A stretch of DNA of 64,000 bases, taken from positions 186,001 to 250,000 of the forward strand of contig NZ_FXYD01000001.1 of assembly GCF_900185015.1 (NCBI RefSeq), written 5' to 3'. The translations under genes and the position numbers were made by a program. Numbering within the stretch: position 1 is the stretch's first letter; each line of letters begins with the position of its first letter. The notes below the pieces were generated by a model that saw only the letters and a list, made by a program, of their open reading frames with translations, made no database searches and was not told the DNA's origin. Source of the DNA: Octadecabacter ascidiaceicola. GTDB lineage: Bacteria > Pseudomonadota > Alphaproteobacteria > Rhodobacterales > Rhodobacteraceae. Of the stretch, positions 27,724-37,260 are shown piece by piece.

Positions 27724-28248
27724 GTGAACTGGACAAATACCCTTTTTGAAGTGATCGACATGCGTTCGTTCAGCAACCTTTGGTTCTGGATTGCGCTGGC
27801 TGTTGTCTGGTCGTCTGTTAGCCATTGGGTGTTGGGCGTGCCGTTCGACATGATCCAGAAGGCCCGCAAGATTGGCGGGCAGGCTGAGGTGGACTTGCAC
27901 GACATGGTGCGGATCAATGTGAATCGCTTGCTTTATATCGGGCAGGTGTCGGGGTTGGTTCTGTTGGCGTTCTTGTCATTTTTCCTAACGTCACTGGGCA
28001 TTATGGCGTTTTTCTATGATGTGGAATTCGCGCAGGCGGTGTTCTTGCTTGCCTTCCCGATGACGTTGGTCGGCGCGTTTAGCCTGTCCACCGCCAAGGT
28101 GATCGCGGAACAGCAGCCCGAAGGTGAGGCGCTTTATGCACGGCTTTCAAAACATCGCGTAATTACGCAGTTCATCGGCATGATTTCGATCTTCATCACC
28201 GCGATGTTTGGCATGTATCAGAACTTGGCAGTTGGTCCCGGATTCTAA
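27724..28248 (+). CDS. Conserved small membrane protein of unknown function
   Basis: 174 residues from GTG 27724 (no ATG upstream; ATG at 27760 would give 162 residues). Three or four hydrophobic segments are visible (LWFWIALAVVWSSVSHWVL, GLVLLAFLSFFLTSLG, AVFLLAFPMTLVGAFSL and the last 25 residues). I recall close relatives in other roseobacters, sometimes labelled as a SufBCD component, but nothing in this sequence supports that function. It lies 40 bp upstream of mfd on the same strand. Confidence 0.7.
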   Translation: MNWTNTLFEVIDMRSFSNLWFWIALAVVWSSVSHWVLGVPFDMIQKARKIGGQAEVDLHDMVRINVNRLLYIGQVSGLVLLAFLSFFLTSLGIMAFFYDVEFAQAVFLLAFPMTLVGAFSLSTAKVIAEQQPEGEALYARLSKHRVITQFIGMISIFITAMFGMYQNLAVGPGF

Positions 28249-28287
28249 GCGGTTGACTTGGGCAGCCCGCGCGATAGGTCGCACGCT

Positions 28288-31200
28288 ATGACAAATTCAT
28301 CCCACATTACTGTTTCTGGCGCACCGGAAGGCTTTGACGCCCGTTTGATCTTGGCCGAGGCCGAGAAGGGCGCGGTTGTGCATGTTTGTCGTGATGACAA
28401 ACGCCTTGAAGCGACCCGCGCGGCGCTGGCGTTCTTTGCGCCAGATATGCCTGTGATCGTGTTTCCAGGCTGGGATTGTTTGCCCTATGACCGCGTGTCG
28501 CCCAACGCTGATGTGTCGGCCGCGCGTATGGCGGTGCTGGCGGGCTTGGCCCATGGGATGCCGGAACGCTTTATCTTGCTGACCACCCTGAACGCAGCGA
28601 CGCAAAAGGTGCCTGCACGATCCGTTCTGCGCGAAGCTGCGTTCACTGCGCGGGTTGGCTCGCGCATTGATGAACCGGCGTTGAAGGCGTTTTTGGTGCG
28701 CATGGGGTTTGTGCAAAGCCCGACGGTGATGGAACCGGGTGATTATGCGGTTCGTGGCGGCATCATTGATATCTACCCACCCGGGCAGGTTGGCCCTGTG
28801 CGTCTAGACCTGTTTGGCGACGATCTGGACGGCGCGCGACGTTTTGATCCGGCGACACAACGCACCACCGAAAAACTGGATGTGGTTGAGCTCGCGCCCG
28901 TGTCTGAAGTTATTCTGGACGAAGCTGCGATAACGCGGTTCAGGCAGACGTACCGTTTGGAATTTGGCGCGGCTGGGTCTGATGACCCGCTGTATGAAGC
29001 GGTGTCCGCGGGCAAGAAACATGCCGGCGTTGAACACTGGATGGGGTTCTTTCATGAGAAGCTCGACACGCTTTTTGACTATGTGCAGGGCGCGACGATC
29101 ACGCTGGATGAACAAAACGCCGCCATGCGCACAGCGCGGTGGGAGTCAATTGACGACCAATACGATGCACGGCGCGAGGCGATGCAGGCTAAGGGGCGGA
29201 TGGATTCCGTCTATAAGCCTGCCAAGCCGGATGGATTGTATCTGGACGGCCCTGCGTGGGACGCAGCATTGGCTGGATTTCGCGTGCTGCAATTCGGCGC
29301 GCTGCCGTTGCCGTCCGGCCCCAATGTTATCGACGCGGGCGGGCGCATCGGGCGCAATTTTTCACCCGAACGCCAGCAGGAAAGTGTAAGTCTTTTCGGT
29401 GCTTTGGCGCAACATCTTAAAGCAAAATTACAAGAAGGCCCTGTCGTCGTTGCCTCCTATTCCGAGGGCGCGCGCGAACGACTTATGGGCCTGATTGAGG
29501 ACGAGGGGATTGCCGAAACGATCCCTGTGACTGATTTCTCTCGCGTTGGTAAAACGGGCCTTCATCTGGCCGTCTGGGCGCTTGAACACGGGTTTGAGGC
29601 CAAAGGCCTGACAGTGGTGTCTGAACAGGACGTTCTGGGCGACCGTCTGATTCGCCAAACCAAAAAGAAGCGCCGCGCTGAGAACTTCCTGACGGAAACC
29701 CAAAGCCTGAGCCCGAATGATCTGGTGGTCCACGTGGACCACGGTGTCGGGCGCTATCTGGGGCTTGAGGTTGTCACGGCAGCAGGGGCGGCGCACGAAT
29801 GCCTGCTTTTGGAATACGCTGAAAATTCAAAGCTTTACCTACCGGTTGAAAACATCGAACTGTTGTCGCGTTATGGCCATGAAGTTGGCTTGCTCGACAA
29901 GCTGGGTGGCGGCGCGTGGCAGGCGAAAAAGGCCAAGCTGAAGGAACGTATCCGCGAGATGGCGGAGCGTCTGATCCGCGTGGCAGCCGAACGTGCGTTG
30001 CGCACTGCACCTGCGCTAACACCGCCCGATGGTATGTGGGATCAGTTCCTTGCGCGGTTCCCCTATGCGGAAACCGACGATCAATTGCAGGCGATCGAGG
30101 ACGTGTTGGAAGACCTCGGGTCCGGCTTGCCGATGGATCGTTTGGTGTGCGGCGACGTGGGCTTTGGTAAGACCGAAGTTGCAATCCGCGCGGCATTTGT
30201 TGCGGCGATGTCTGGTGTTCAGGTGGCAATCGTTGCGCCGACCACATTGTTGGCGCGACAGCATTACAAAGGATTCGCCGAACGTTTCCGAGGTTTTCCG
30301 ATTAACGTCAGGACCTTATCGCGCTTTGTGAGTGCAAAAGAAGCCGCGCTTACGCGTGATGGCATCACCAAGGGCACAGTCGATATCGTTATCGGCACCC
30401 ATGCGTTGTTGGCGAAATCCATTCGGTTCAAGAACCTCGGGTTGTTGGTGATCGACGAGGAACAGCATTTTGGCGTGCAGCATAAAGAACGCCTAAAACA
30501 GATGCGCACGGATATTCACGTGCTGACGCTGACGGCCACGCCGATCCCGCGAACGTTGCAATTGTCGCTGTCCGGTGTGCGGGAGCTGAGCATTATCGGC
30601 ACGCCGCCAGTGGACCGCCTTGCCATTCGCACCTACGTCAGTGAATTCGACACCGTCACCATCCGAGAAGCGTTGCTGCGCGAACATTATCGTGGTGGGC
30701 AGTCGTTTTTTGTGGTGCCGCGCATTACTGATCTCGCTGAGATTGAGGATTTCCTGAAACGCGAAGTGCCGGAGGTGCGCTATGTCACGGCAAGCGGGCA
30801 GATGGCGGCGGGTGAGCTAGACGACCGCATGAACGCGTTTTATGACGGTAAATATGACGTGTTGCTGGCGACGACGATTGTGGAATCCGGCCTCGATATT
30901 CCGACGGCGAACACGATGATCGTGCACCGTGCGGACATGTTCGGCCTTGCGCAGCTCTATCAAATTCGCGGCCGGGTCGGGCGGTCTAAAACCCGTGCCT
31001 ATGCGTATTTGACCTATAAACCACGCCAAAAGCTGACGCCGCAGGCGGAGAAACGTTTGCGTGTGCTTGGGTCAATCGACAGCCTCGGGGCAGGGTTTAC
31101 GCTGGCGTCGCAGGACTTGGACATTCGCGGGGCGGGGAACCTGTTGGGTGAAGAACAGTCCGGCCAAATGCGCGAAGTTGGTTATGAACTGTATCAGTCC

Positions 31201-31725
31201 ATGTTGGAAGAACAGATCGCCAAGATTAAGTCCGGCGAAGTCACGCTGGTAGACGATGGCCAATGGGCACCGCAGATTAACCTTGGCGTGCCGGTGCTGA
31301 TCCCCGAAGACTACGTGCCTGATTTGGATGTGCGCCTTGGACTGTATCGTCGCCTGTCTGAACTCACCACGAAGGTCGAATTGGAAGGCTTCGCCGCCGA
31401 ACTGATCGACCGTTTTGGTAAGCTGCCCAAAGAGGTCAACACGCTGATGCTGGTCGTGCGGATCAAGGCGATGTGTAAGCGGGCAGGGATTAGCCAGCTG
31501 GATGCCGGGCCAAAAGGTGCCGTGCTGCGGTTCCACAATGACAAATTCGCGTCACCCAAGGGTCTCGTTGAATTTATCGAGGATGAACGTGGAACAGCCA
31601 AGGTGAAGGACAACAAGATCGTTCTGCAACGCGACTGGAAGTCAGACCGCGAAAAAATCCAAGGCGCGTTCAACATCGCTCGTGATCTGGCCGCAAAGGT
31701 GAAGGCAGCAAAGGCAAAGACCTAA
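28288..31725 (+). CDS. mfd: Transcription-repair coupling factor
   Basis: 1145 residues from ATG 28288 (AGGT 8 nt upstream). The N-terminal UvrB-like region includes [20 protein letters not shown]-polymerase-interacting domain ([14 protein letters not shown]) follows near residue 485. The RecG-like motor carries [12 protein letters not shown] (Walker A) near residue 620 and the DEEQHFGV box. The C-terminal TRCF domain is complete. Mfd removes stalled RNA polymerase and recruits UvrA to lesions. It ends with the conserved 3-prime element. Confidence 0.95.
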   Translation: MTNSSHITVSGAPEGFDARLILAEAEKGAVVHVCRDDKRLEATRAALAFFAPDMPVIVFPGWDCLPYDRVSPNADVSAARMAVLAGLAHGMPERFILLTTLNAATQKVPARSVLREAAFTARVGSRIDEPALKAFLVRMGFVQSPTVMEPGDYAVRGGIIDIYPPGQVGPVRLDLFGDDLDGARRFDPATQRTTEKLDVVELAPVSEVILDEAAITRFRQTYRLEFGAAGSDDPLYEAVSAGKKHAGVEHWMGFFHEKLDTLFDYVQGATITLDEQNAAMRTARWESIDDQYDARREAMQAKGRMDSVYKPAKPDGLYLDGPAWDAALAGFRVLQFGALPLPSGPNVIDAGGRIGRNFSPERQQESVSLFGALAQHLKAKLQEGPVVVASYSEGARERLMGLIEDEGIAETIPVTDFSRVGKTGLHLAVWALEHGFEAKGLTVVSEQDVLGDRLIRQTKKKRRAENFLTETQSLSPNDLVVHVDHGVGRYLGLEVVTAAGAAHECLLLEYAENSKLYLPVENIELLSRYGHEVGLLDKLGGGAWQAKKAKLKERIREMAERLIRVAAERALRTAPALTPPDGMWDQFLARFPYAETDDQLQAIEDVLEDLGSGLPMDRLVCGDVGFGKTEVAIRAAFVAAMSGVQVAIVAPTTLLARQHYKGFAERFRGFPINVRTLSRFVSAKEAALTRDGITKGTVDIVIGTHALLAKSIRFKNLGLLVIDEEQHFGVQHKERLKQMRTDIHVLTLTATPIPRTLQLSLSGVRELSIIGTPPVDRLAIRTYVSEFDTVTIREALLREHYRGGQSFFVVPRITDLAEIEDFLKREVPEVRYVTASGQMAAGELDDRMNAFYDGKYDVLLATTIVESGLDIPTANTMIVHRADMFGLAQLYQIRGRVGRSKTRAYAYLTYKPRQKLTPQAEKRLRVLGSIDSLGAGFTLASQDLDIRGAGNLLGEEQSGQMREVGYELYQSMLEEQIAKIKSGEVTLVDDGQWAPQINLGVPVLIPEDYVPDLDVRLGLYRRLSELTTKVELEGFAAELIDRFGKLPKEVNTLMLVVRIKAMCKRAGISQLDAGPKGAVLRFHNDKFASPKGLVEFIEDERGTAKVKDNKIVLQRDWKSDREKIQGAFNIARDLAAKVKAAKAKT

Positions 31726-31730
31726 GCCCT

Positions 31731-31810
31731 TGCCTCTGTTTCATAAATATCCCGGGGGAGGCGCGTAGTGCCGGGGGCAGCGCCCCACTTTTAGCGCACC
31801 GAAGGTGCGC
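31731..31810 (+). terminator. Conserved 3-prime element, copy 3 (after mfd)
   Basis: CCTCTGTTTCATAAATATCCCG (31733-31754) matches the T-rich half of copies 1 and 2. A short GC hairpin (GGGGC/GCCCC, 31774-31786) and a second one (GCGCACC/GGTGCGC, 31794-31810) follow. It separates mfd from the convergent efflux operon. Confidence 0.55.
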
Positions 31811-31836
31811 CCCCCGCCCGCCGCAGGCGCATTCCC

Positions 31837-33066
31837 TTAATCGCTATCGCGACGGATCATTGTCGTCAGCCAAAGTGCGAGGCTGGCGCAAATCAAGACG
31901 CCAAGGGTGAGGGGCAGGGCTGTTCCGTTGAAGCTCAGGCCAATGGGAATCGCGACGATCACAGCTCCGACAGTGGCGATGGCTGTGATGATAGAGGCCG
32001 CCGAGCCTGCGATATGGCCCATCGGTTCAAGTGCGAGCGCGTTCAGATTGCCCAACGTCAGGCCAGCTTGAAAGAATACCGACACGTTCCAAAACGCGTA
32101 AAACAGTAATTCGATTTGGTTTGGCAGGCCGAGGGACATTACGGCAAGCATCGCAAGCGAGATCAGAATTTGTGCGATGAACATTGCTTTGATGATCGGG
32201 CGCATCCCCAAACGGCCGACCAACCGCGCATTCACCAAGGATGCAGATGACGCGAGAATGGCGATGCCGCCGAACCAGTAGTGGAACGTTTCGCCCTGTC
32301 CATATGTTAGATCAAACACTTGCTGGGTGGTGCTGAGCAATGAAAACAGCATCGCCATGCTGAGGGTTTGCACGAACGTCGCGAGACGCACAGTCGGGTG
32401 CGAAAACACTTCAACGGCGGCGGATATCAGGTTTGCAAGGCTGAGCGGGCGACGGTTTTCTGGATCAAGGGTTTCAGGTTGGCGCAGCATCATCCAAAGG
32501 GTCATGAGGCTCATGAAAATGGCGAAGGCCAAAAACAAAACCCGCCAGTTCGACAGCGCGATGATACCGGCACCCAAGGTCGGCGCGAGGGCGGGAACGA
32601 GGGAAAACACCAGCATCACAAAGGACATGATGCGCGCCATTTCACGCCCAGAGTAAAGATCGCGCATAATTGCGACAGCCGCCACGCGCGGTGCCGCCGC
32701 CCCAAGCCCCATGAGCAGTCGAGCTGCAAGCATAGTTTCAAGGGAGGATGTGAAGTATCCAATGATCGTGGCGCCGACATAGATCACAGCACCCCACGCA
32801 ATTACATTTTTGCGCCCGAACCGGTCAGCCAGCGGGCCCGTGAAAAACGTCCCGATTCCCATTCCGAGGACAAAGCTGGTGATGATCAGCTGCGCACGGT
32901 TGAGGTTGTCAGGCGAAAGATCCTCGCCGATATCGGGAAGGGCGGGCAACATCGCATCAATCGAAAACGCGATGCTGGCTGTCAGCATCGCGATGAGGGC
33001 CACAAATTCAACTTGGCCAAGTGCTTTGGTTGGCGCGGTTCGCCGCGCCTTTGGGGCAGAGGTCAT
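31837..33066 (-). CDS. Bcr/CflA-family multidrug efflux transporter (MFS)
   Basis: 409 residues with about 12 hydrophobic segments. Family features include SIDAMLPALPDIGEDL in the first segment, FTGPLADRFGRKNVIAWGAVIY (motif A) between segments 2 and 3, and MGLGAAAPRVAAVAIMRDLYSGREMARIMSF. It belongs to the drug:proton antiporter group of 12 segments. It overlaps the upstream K+ channel gene by ATGA and is last in a four-gene operon. The real substrate is unknown. Confidence 0.88.
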   Translation of the reverse strand: MTSAPKARRTAPTKALGQVEFVALIAMLTASIAFSIDAMLPALPDIGEDLSPDNLNRAQLIITSFVLGMGIGTFFTGPLADRFGRKNVIAWGAVIYVGATIIGYFTSSLETMLAARLLMGLGAAAPRVAAVAIMRDLYSGREMARIMSFVMLVFSLVPALAPTLGAGIIALSNWRVLFLAFAIFMSLMTLWMMLRQPETLDPENRRPLSLANLISAAVEVFSHPTVRLATFVQTLSMAMLFSLLSTTQQVFDLTYGQGETFHYWFGGIAILASSASLVNARLVGRLGMRPIIKAMFIAQILISLAMLAVMSLGLPNQIELLFYAFWNVSVFFQAGLTLGNLNALALEPMGHIAGSAASIITAIATVGAVIVAIPIGLSFNGTALPLTLGVLICASLALWLTTMIRRDSD

Positions 33067-33422
33067 GCGTCGGGCCCTTTTTCAAGGGCGGCATTCGCGC
33101 GTTTTTCGGCTTCTGCGGCGCGGTGGCGTGCCTCAAGCAAAGCTTCGCGGGCTTTGATGCGATTTTTCAGCGTAAAGCTCCCGATCTGTTGAATGACAGC
33201 GGCGACAACGATGAGGCCAAAGAAGATCAGCACGGTTGTGCCGATTTTCCCCACCGCCGTGACCGGAACCAGTGATCCGTAGCCAACGGTTGAAAGGGTG
33301 ACGACGGTAAAGAAATACGAGTCGAGCCAGCTCCAACCCTCAACAAAGTGAAAGAAGACTGTGCCGCCAGCGACGATCGTCACGAGCGTTCCAAACAAGT
33401 ATAAGATGATTTCGCGGCTCAT
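33063..33422 (-). CDS. Two-segment potassium channel
   Basis: 119 residues: one membrane helix, a pore loop with the K+ selectivity filter TLSTVGYGSLVP near residues 42-53, a second helix (LIFFGLIVVAAVIQQIG), then a cytoplasmic basic/Ala/Glu helix (AREALLEARHRAAEAEKR). It is an Ion_trans_2 channel with no visible ligand-binding domain. It overlaps the DsbA-like and MFS genes by ATGA on both sides, so expression is tightly coupled. Confidence 0.88.
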   Translation of the reverse strand: MSREIILYLFGTLVTIVAGGTVFFHFVEGWSWLDSYFFTVVTLSTVGYGSLVPVTAVGKIGTTVLIFFGLIVVAAVIQQIGSFTLKNRIKAREALLEARHRAAEAEKRANAALEKGPDA

Positions 33423-34063
33423 GTGCTAGCCTCAATCTGCTCCATGATTTCGCCCATAACTTTCAGCCACATTTCAGTTGGTTGGGCGCCCGGAACCGCA
33501 TGCTGGTTGGCGATGATGAATGTCGGGACCGAAGTGACCCCCATTTCGCGTGAGTGCTGATCGCGTTTTTGCAAATCATCAAGGTCCGCGTCTGATGCGA
33601 GGAGTTTCGCGACAATACCCGCATCCATTTCACAGCTGTCGGCAATATCCGCGAGGACCTCAACATCGCCAATGTCGCGTGCGTCGCGAAAGTAGGCTTC
33701 AAACAGGCGTTGCACCACGAAGGCCTGACGCTGTTCAATGCCCGCCCAGTGGATGAGGCGGTGTGCATTCATCGTGTTTGGCGTGCGCTTCATGCCTTCA
33801 AAGTCGATCTTCAGACCAGCAGCTTCGGCTGCCTGAACGACAGGCGCATAGGCCTGAACCGCGCCGTCTTTGCCGCCAAATTTGCCTTCAAGGTAGGCTC
33901 GACGGTCCATGCCTTCGGGTGGCATGGCCGGGTTCAGCTGAAACGGGTGCCATTCGATTGTGAACGGGTGGTCCGGAACCTGTTCCAGCGCGCGATCCAG
34001 ATTGGATTTACCGATGTAGCACCACGGGCAAATCGGATCGGACATGATATCAAGTTTGACCAT
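33419..34063 (-). CDS. DsbA-family oxidoreductase (FrnE/2-hydroxychromene-2-carboxylate isomerase-like)
   Basis: 214 residues from ATG 34063 (GGGAG 7 nt upstream). The thioredoxin-like start LDIMSDPICPWCYIGKSNL has the CxxC pair Cys-Pro-Trp-Cys. There is no signal peptide, so it is cytoplasmic. Later parts (HRLIHWAGIEQRQAFVVQRLFEAYF, GVTSVPTFII) match the FrnE group. It overlaps the acyl-CoA synthetase stop by 14 bp and the K+ channel start by ATGA. Confidence 0.85.
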   Translation of the reverse strand: MVKLDIMSDPICPWCYIGKSNLDRALEQVPDHPFTIEWHPFQLNPAMPPEGMDRRAYLEGKFGGKDGAVQAYAPVVQAAEAAGLKIDFEGMKRTPNTMNAHRLIHWAGIEQRQAFVVQRLFEAYFRDARDIGDVEVLADIADSCEMDAGIVAKLLASDADLDDLQKRDQHSREMGVTSVPTFIIANQHAVPGAQPTEMWLKVMGEIMEQIEAST

Positions 34064-35546
34064 TTTCGGTCTCCCATTGCGACCTGAGCGCGCGGCGCAG
34101 GAGTTTATTGTTGGCACCACGCGGTAAGGTGTCTTTGCGCACGAATAGGCGCGGAGCTTTGTAGCGGGCGAGGTGTTTGGCGCAGTGCGCAGCCAGTTCA
34201 TCTTCGTCTATCACATCCGCGCTGGTGTAAAAGGCGGCAATGACAGTGACATCTTTTTTGATCGGTAAGGCAACGGCGGCGACTTCGTTTACGTCAGGGT
34301 GTAGGGCGAGGGCGGTTTCGACCTCGATCGGGGAAACACGGTAGCCGCCTGCATTCATCATATCATCCACACGCCCTTCATAGCGGATCGCGCCGGATGG
34401 CAGGCGTTGGCCAATATCGCCAGTGAGGAACCAGTCACCACTGAAACGGTTTGCGGTGTCTTTAGGCGCGTTAAAGTACCCCAGCATAAGGCCGGGGTCG
34501 GCGTTGTGCACGGCGATTTGGCCTTGGTCGCCCAATATCCCGTCCTTAGCAAGCAAAGCTATGCGCCGGCCGGGTTGCGGTTGCCCGAGCGATCCTGCGT
34601 CAGCGGGGGTGCTTGGGCAACCTGAGATAAAGGTTGAGCATTCGGACATGCCGAAGGCTTCATAGATCGGCGTGCTTGTGGCGGTTGTCCAAGCATCGCG
34701 TGTGGTATCGGGGAGCTTTTCGCCAGCAGACAACCCGTGCCGCAGGGTCGGGATTGGGGCGATCGGTGACTTTAGGAGTTGGCGGTAAACGCCTGGGGCG
34801 GCGGCAAAAATTGTTGCTTTGTGTTTGTGCATGAGCGTTAGAAGATCGCGCGCGGCTGTGCCAACCTCAGGGATCAGGGCCGTTGCGCCCACGGTCCACG
34901 GGTCCATCAAGCCTGTGCCGAGCGTGTAGGTCCAGTTGAAAGCGCCCGCGTGCAGTACGCGGTCATCACGTGTGAGCCCGTACCAACCGTCATGCATCAT
35001 CCGACGCGCCCAGATCGCACGGTGCGCATGGACCACGCCGCGCGGCGTGCCAGATGTGCCGGACGTGTAGATGATGTAGGCCACGCGGTTTGGGTCACCT
35101 ATCACGAATTGTGCCGCGGGTCGCGTGTAGAAGCTTTCAAACGTCGCAGTGTCGATCACGGGGGCGGCGTGATCGGGCAGGGTGATGGCATCGCCTGCGA
35201 TGATTGCTTTTGGGGATAGGCCCGCTGCCATCGCCGTGATTTCGGCCACGGTAAGTTGGGATGACGTCGGCACAGGGATCAGACCCACCGCGATGCAGGC
35301 CAGAAATGCGATTGGAAAGTCAGGCGTATTCCCAAGGCGCAGCAAGACGCGGTCGCCTTCATTCAATCCTGTTTCCAACAGCCCCGTTGCTGCACCACGA
35401 ATGGCGGATTCGATTTGCCCGTAGCTCCAGTCTTGGGTGGTGTCAGGCCCTAGGATGGAGAGTGCGGTTTTGGTCGGATCATCCGCCGCACGCGTCAGAA
35501 CATGGGCGGCCATATTGAAGGGGGAAGGAACAGGATCGTGCGTCAT
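34050..35546 (-). CDS. AMP-dependent acyl-CoA synthetase / benzoate-CoA-ligase-like
   Basis: About 498 residues from ATG 35546 (a TTG two codons earlier is possible). The AMP-binding P-loop is YIIYTSGTSGTPRGVVHAH near residue 165. YEAFGMSECSTF is the adenylate-binding motif, GDWFLTGDIG and YEGRVDDMMNAGGYRVSP the hinge region, and PRGANNKLLRRALR near the end carries the catalytic Lys. Overall similarity is to benzoate- and fatty-acyl-CoA ligases, and the substrate cannot be assigned. First gene of a four-gene operon. Confidence 0.85.
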   Translation of the reverse strand: MTHDPVPSPFNMAAHVLTRAADDPTKTALSILGPDTTQDWSYGQIESAIRGAATGLLETGLNEGDRVLLRLGNTPDFPIAFLACIAVGLIPVPTSSQLTVAEITAMAAGLSPKAIIAGDAITLPDHAAPVIDTATFESFYTRPAAQFVIGDPNRVAYIIYTSGTSGTPRGVVHAHRAIWARRMMHDGWYGLTRDDRVLHAGAFNWTYTLGTGLMDPWTVGATALIPEVGTAARDLLTLMHKHKATIFAAAPGVYRQLLKSPIAPIPTLRHGLSAGEKLPDTTRDAWTTATSTPIYEAFGMSECSTFISGCPSTPADAGSLGQPQPGRRIALLAKDGILGDQGQIAVHNADPGLMLGYFNAPKDTANRFSGDWFLTGDIGQRLPSGAIRYEGRVDDMMNAGGYRVSPIEVETALALHPDVNEVAAVALPIKKDVTVIAAFYTSADVIDEDELAAHCAKHLARYKAPRLFVRKDTLPRGANNKLLRRALRSQWETENGQT

Positions 35547-35599
35547 GTCCAAGCGGTATCTTAGTCACATGGGCAGGCGCAAGCGGCGTAATCTCCGGC

Positions 35600-35827
35600 C
35601 TATGCGGCGGCTTGCAAATCCGGTGTCGCAATCGAAAACGCCAACCAATCATCGAGGGCCTGTGCTGCCTCAGCGAGGGTTAGGTCATGGGTTTGTGCAA
35701 GATACAGGTTCAACTTGGCACGATCCCCGCGAAAACGGGCCATGGCTGTCGGGTTCAAATGGCGAAAGCGTTGGCAAAGCGATGCTGACAGCTGCGGCCA
35801 AAGCGCGCGCGCTTGGGTCCAAGACAT
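35600..35827 (-). CDS. Small helical protein (possibly CsbD-like)
   Basis: 75 residues with a good ribosome-binding site (GAGAGG about 6 nt before ATG 35827). Two amphipathic helices are visible around RFRHLNPTAMARFRGDRAKL. The LWPQLSASL...GDRAKLNLYL...ALDDWL layout faintly recalls the CsbD family of small stress proteins. That assignment is a guess; the coding status is supported by the strong RBS and by frame isolation. Confidence 0.55.
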   Translation of the reverse strand: MSWTQARALWPQLSASLCQRFRHLNPTAMARFRGDRAKLNLYLAQTHDLTLAEAAQALDDWLAFSIATPDLQAAA

Positions 35828-35890
35828 GAAATACCTCTCAATGACGTTTCGGGTGTGGTCACACCAAAGCGTATTAAGGTTGAGGAGTTA

Positions 35891-36556
35891 TTAAGTCTGG
35901 TCGTCTTCGTTGTGCGAAAACAGCAAGCGGATCATCGGCAGCGCAATAGCAAGGCCAATGAATTGCGCCACGATAAACGCCGCAACATGCGCCGGATTGA
36001 TACCCGCAAACGTGTCCGTAAAGGCCCGCGCGACTGTAACCGCAGGGTTGGCGAAGCTGGTTGAAGACGTGAACCAATACGCACCCGTAATATAGATCGC
36101 CACGAGGGTTGGCACCGTGTCCGGTCGGCTGCGCAATCCGCCAAAAATGACCAGTAACAAACCGAAGGTCGCGAAGATTTCAGACACCCATTGGTTTGCC
36201 CCCGTACGCGCCGTTGAGGACGTCTGGATAAAGGACAGGTCAAACATAATGTGGCACAGCCAAACACCTGCGATGCCACTGATGATTTGCACGGGGATGT
36301 AGCCCGCGACCAGCCGCCAAGGGTGTTCGCCCTTCAACGCAAAGGCCAGCGTGACGATTGGGTTGAAATGCGCACCGGATACGGGGCCAAGGATCGTGAT
36401 GATGAAATACAGCGTACAACCCGTCGCAATGGCGTTCGCCAACAGCGCAAGCGCAATGTCATCCGTTAAGGATTGCGCCATGATGCCGGAGCCAACAACA
36501 CCAATCAAAAGGAGCGCAGTGCCGAGGCCTTCAGCAACGAGTTTTTGGGCGGTCAT
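35891..36556 (-). CDS. aqpS: Aquaglyceroporin (AqpS-like), arsenite-associated
   Basis: 221 residues with six hydrophobic segments and two half-helix boxes, HFNPIVTLA near residue 65 and FANPAVTVAR near residue 175. The first box has NPI rather than NPA, seen in some aquaglyceroporins. It overlaps arsC by ATGA. In Sinorhizobium meliloti an AqpS channel next to ArsC releases arsenite made by the reductase. The same logic is inferred here. No ArsR or ArsB is present nearby. Confidence 0.75.
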   Translation of the reverse strand: MTAQKLVAEGLGTALLLIGVVGSGIMAQSLTDDIALALLANAIATGCTLYFIITILGPVSGAHFNPIVTLAFALKGEHPWRLVAGYIPVQIISGIAGVWLCHIMFDLSFIQTSSTARTGANQWVSEIFATFGLLLVIFGGLRSRPDTVPTLVAIYITGAYWFTSSTSFANPAVTVARAFTDTFAGINPAHVAAFIVAQFIGLAIALPMIRLLFSHNEDDQT

Positions 36557-37038
36557 ACGTCTGCAATCTTGTTCAGTGCGGTTTGTAGGTCTGCACGATC
36601 CATATCTTCAATCGTTAGGGCCATCAATGCAGCGGCTTTTGCGGACAGCGCTTTGTAGGCTGTCTCAAAAGCCTCGGTCCAATCGGGTTCTGCGGCTGCG
36701 GCGGGGTCGGGAATGCCCCAATGGGCCTGCACGGGCGGGTTATTCCCTGTGCGCGGCCACAGCGGGCAGGTTTCGGCGGCGGCACTGTCACAGACTGTAA
36801 TCACGATATCCATCTGCGGCGCATCTGGGCCTGCGAAATCATCCCAGCTTTGCGAAGACAGCCCATCAATCGGGTAGCCCTTTTCAGCCAGTAGTTTCAG
36901 CGATTGCGGGTGCACTTTTCCTGACGGGGTCGAGCCTGCAGAATAGGCCGTAAAGCGCCCGTTGCTGTCGCGGTTAAAGATGGATTCCAAAAGGATCGAG
37001 CGAGCCGAGTTACCGGTGCAGAGGACGAGTATATTCAT
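36553..37038 (-). CDS. arsC: Arsenate reductase (low-molecular-weight phosphatase family)
   Basis: 161 residues. The N-terminal active-site loop is CTGNSARS (CX5R with Cys7 and Arg13), as in the thioredoxin-coupled ArsC and LMW-PTP group. A second catalytic Cys may lie in TVCDSAAAETCPLWP, which matches the redox cysteines of the ArsC type. It reduces arsenate to arsenite. Translationally coupled to the aquaporin gene. A plain LMW tyrosine phosphatase is the alternative, and the CDSAAAETCP segment argues against it. Confidence 0.85.
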   Translation of the reverse strand: MNILVLCTGNSARSILLESIFNRDSNGRFTAYSAGSTPSGKVHPQSLKLLAEKGYPIDGLSSQSWDDFAGPDAPQMDIVITVCDSAAAETCPLWPRTGNNPPVQAHWGIPDPAAAAEPDWTEAFETAYKALSAKAAALMALTIEDMDRADLQTALNKIADV

Positions 37039-37204
37039 GGGGCCTCGTTAGGTGGAAAATGTAACAGCCGTGTGACAAGGGAGTGGAGTATCAGAGTATG
37101 GCCACATTGGGTGTAAAACTAAGATGTTGGGTCTCAGGTTAAGTGGGGTAATTGCGAATTAGAAATGTTTCTCTGGTACCCATTCCGGCCCGCGAATTTG
37201 AAGT

Positions 37205-37233
37205 AAAATGCCGGCTCCAATTGGGGCCGGCAT
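37205..37233 (-). terminator. Rho-independent terminator of the peptide-binding gene
   Basis: On the minus strand ATGCCGGC/GCCGGCAT (arms 37208-37215 and 37226-37233) closes a stem that includes CCAATTGG, followed by TTTTAC. It lies 28 bp past the stop of the solute-binding gene. The rest of 37039-37260 shows nothing else. Confidence 0.75.
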
Positions 37234-37260
37234 AGTTATCGAACTGAGGGATAGGGCCCC

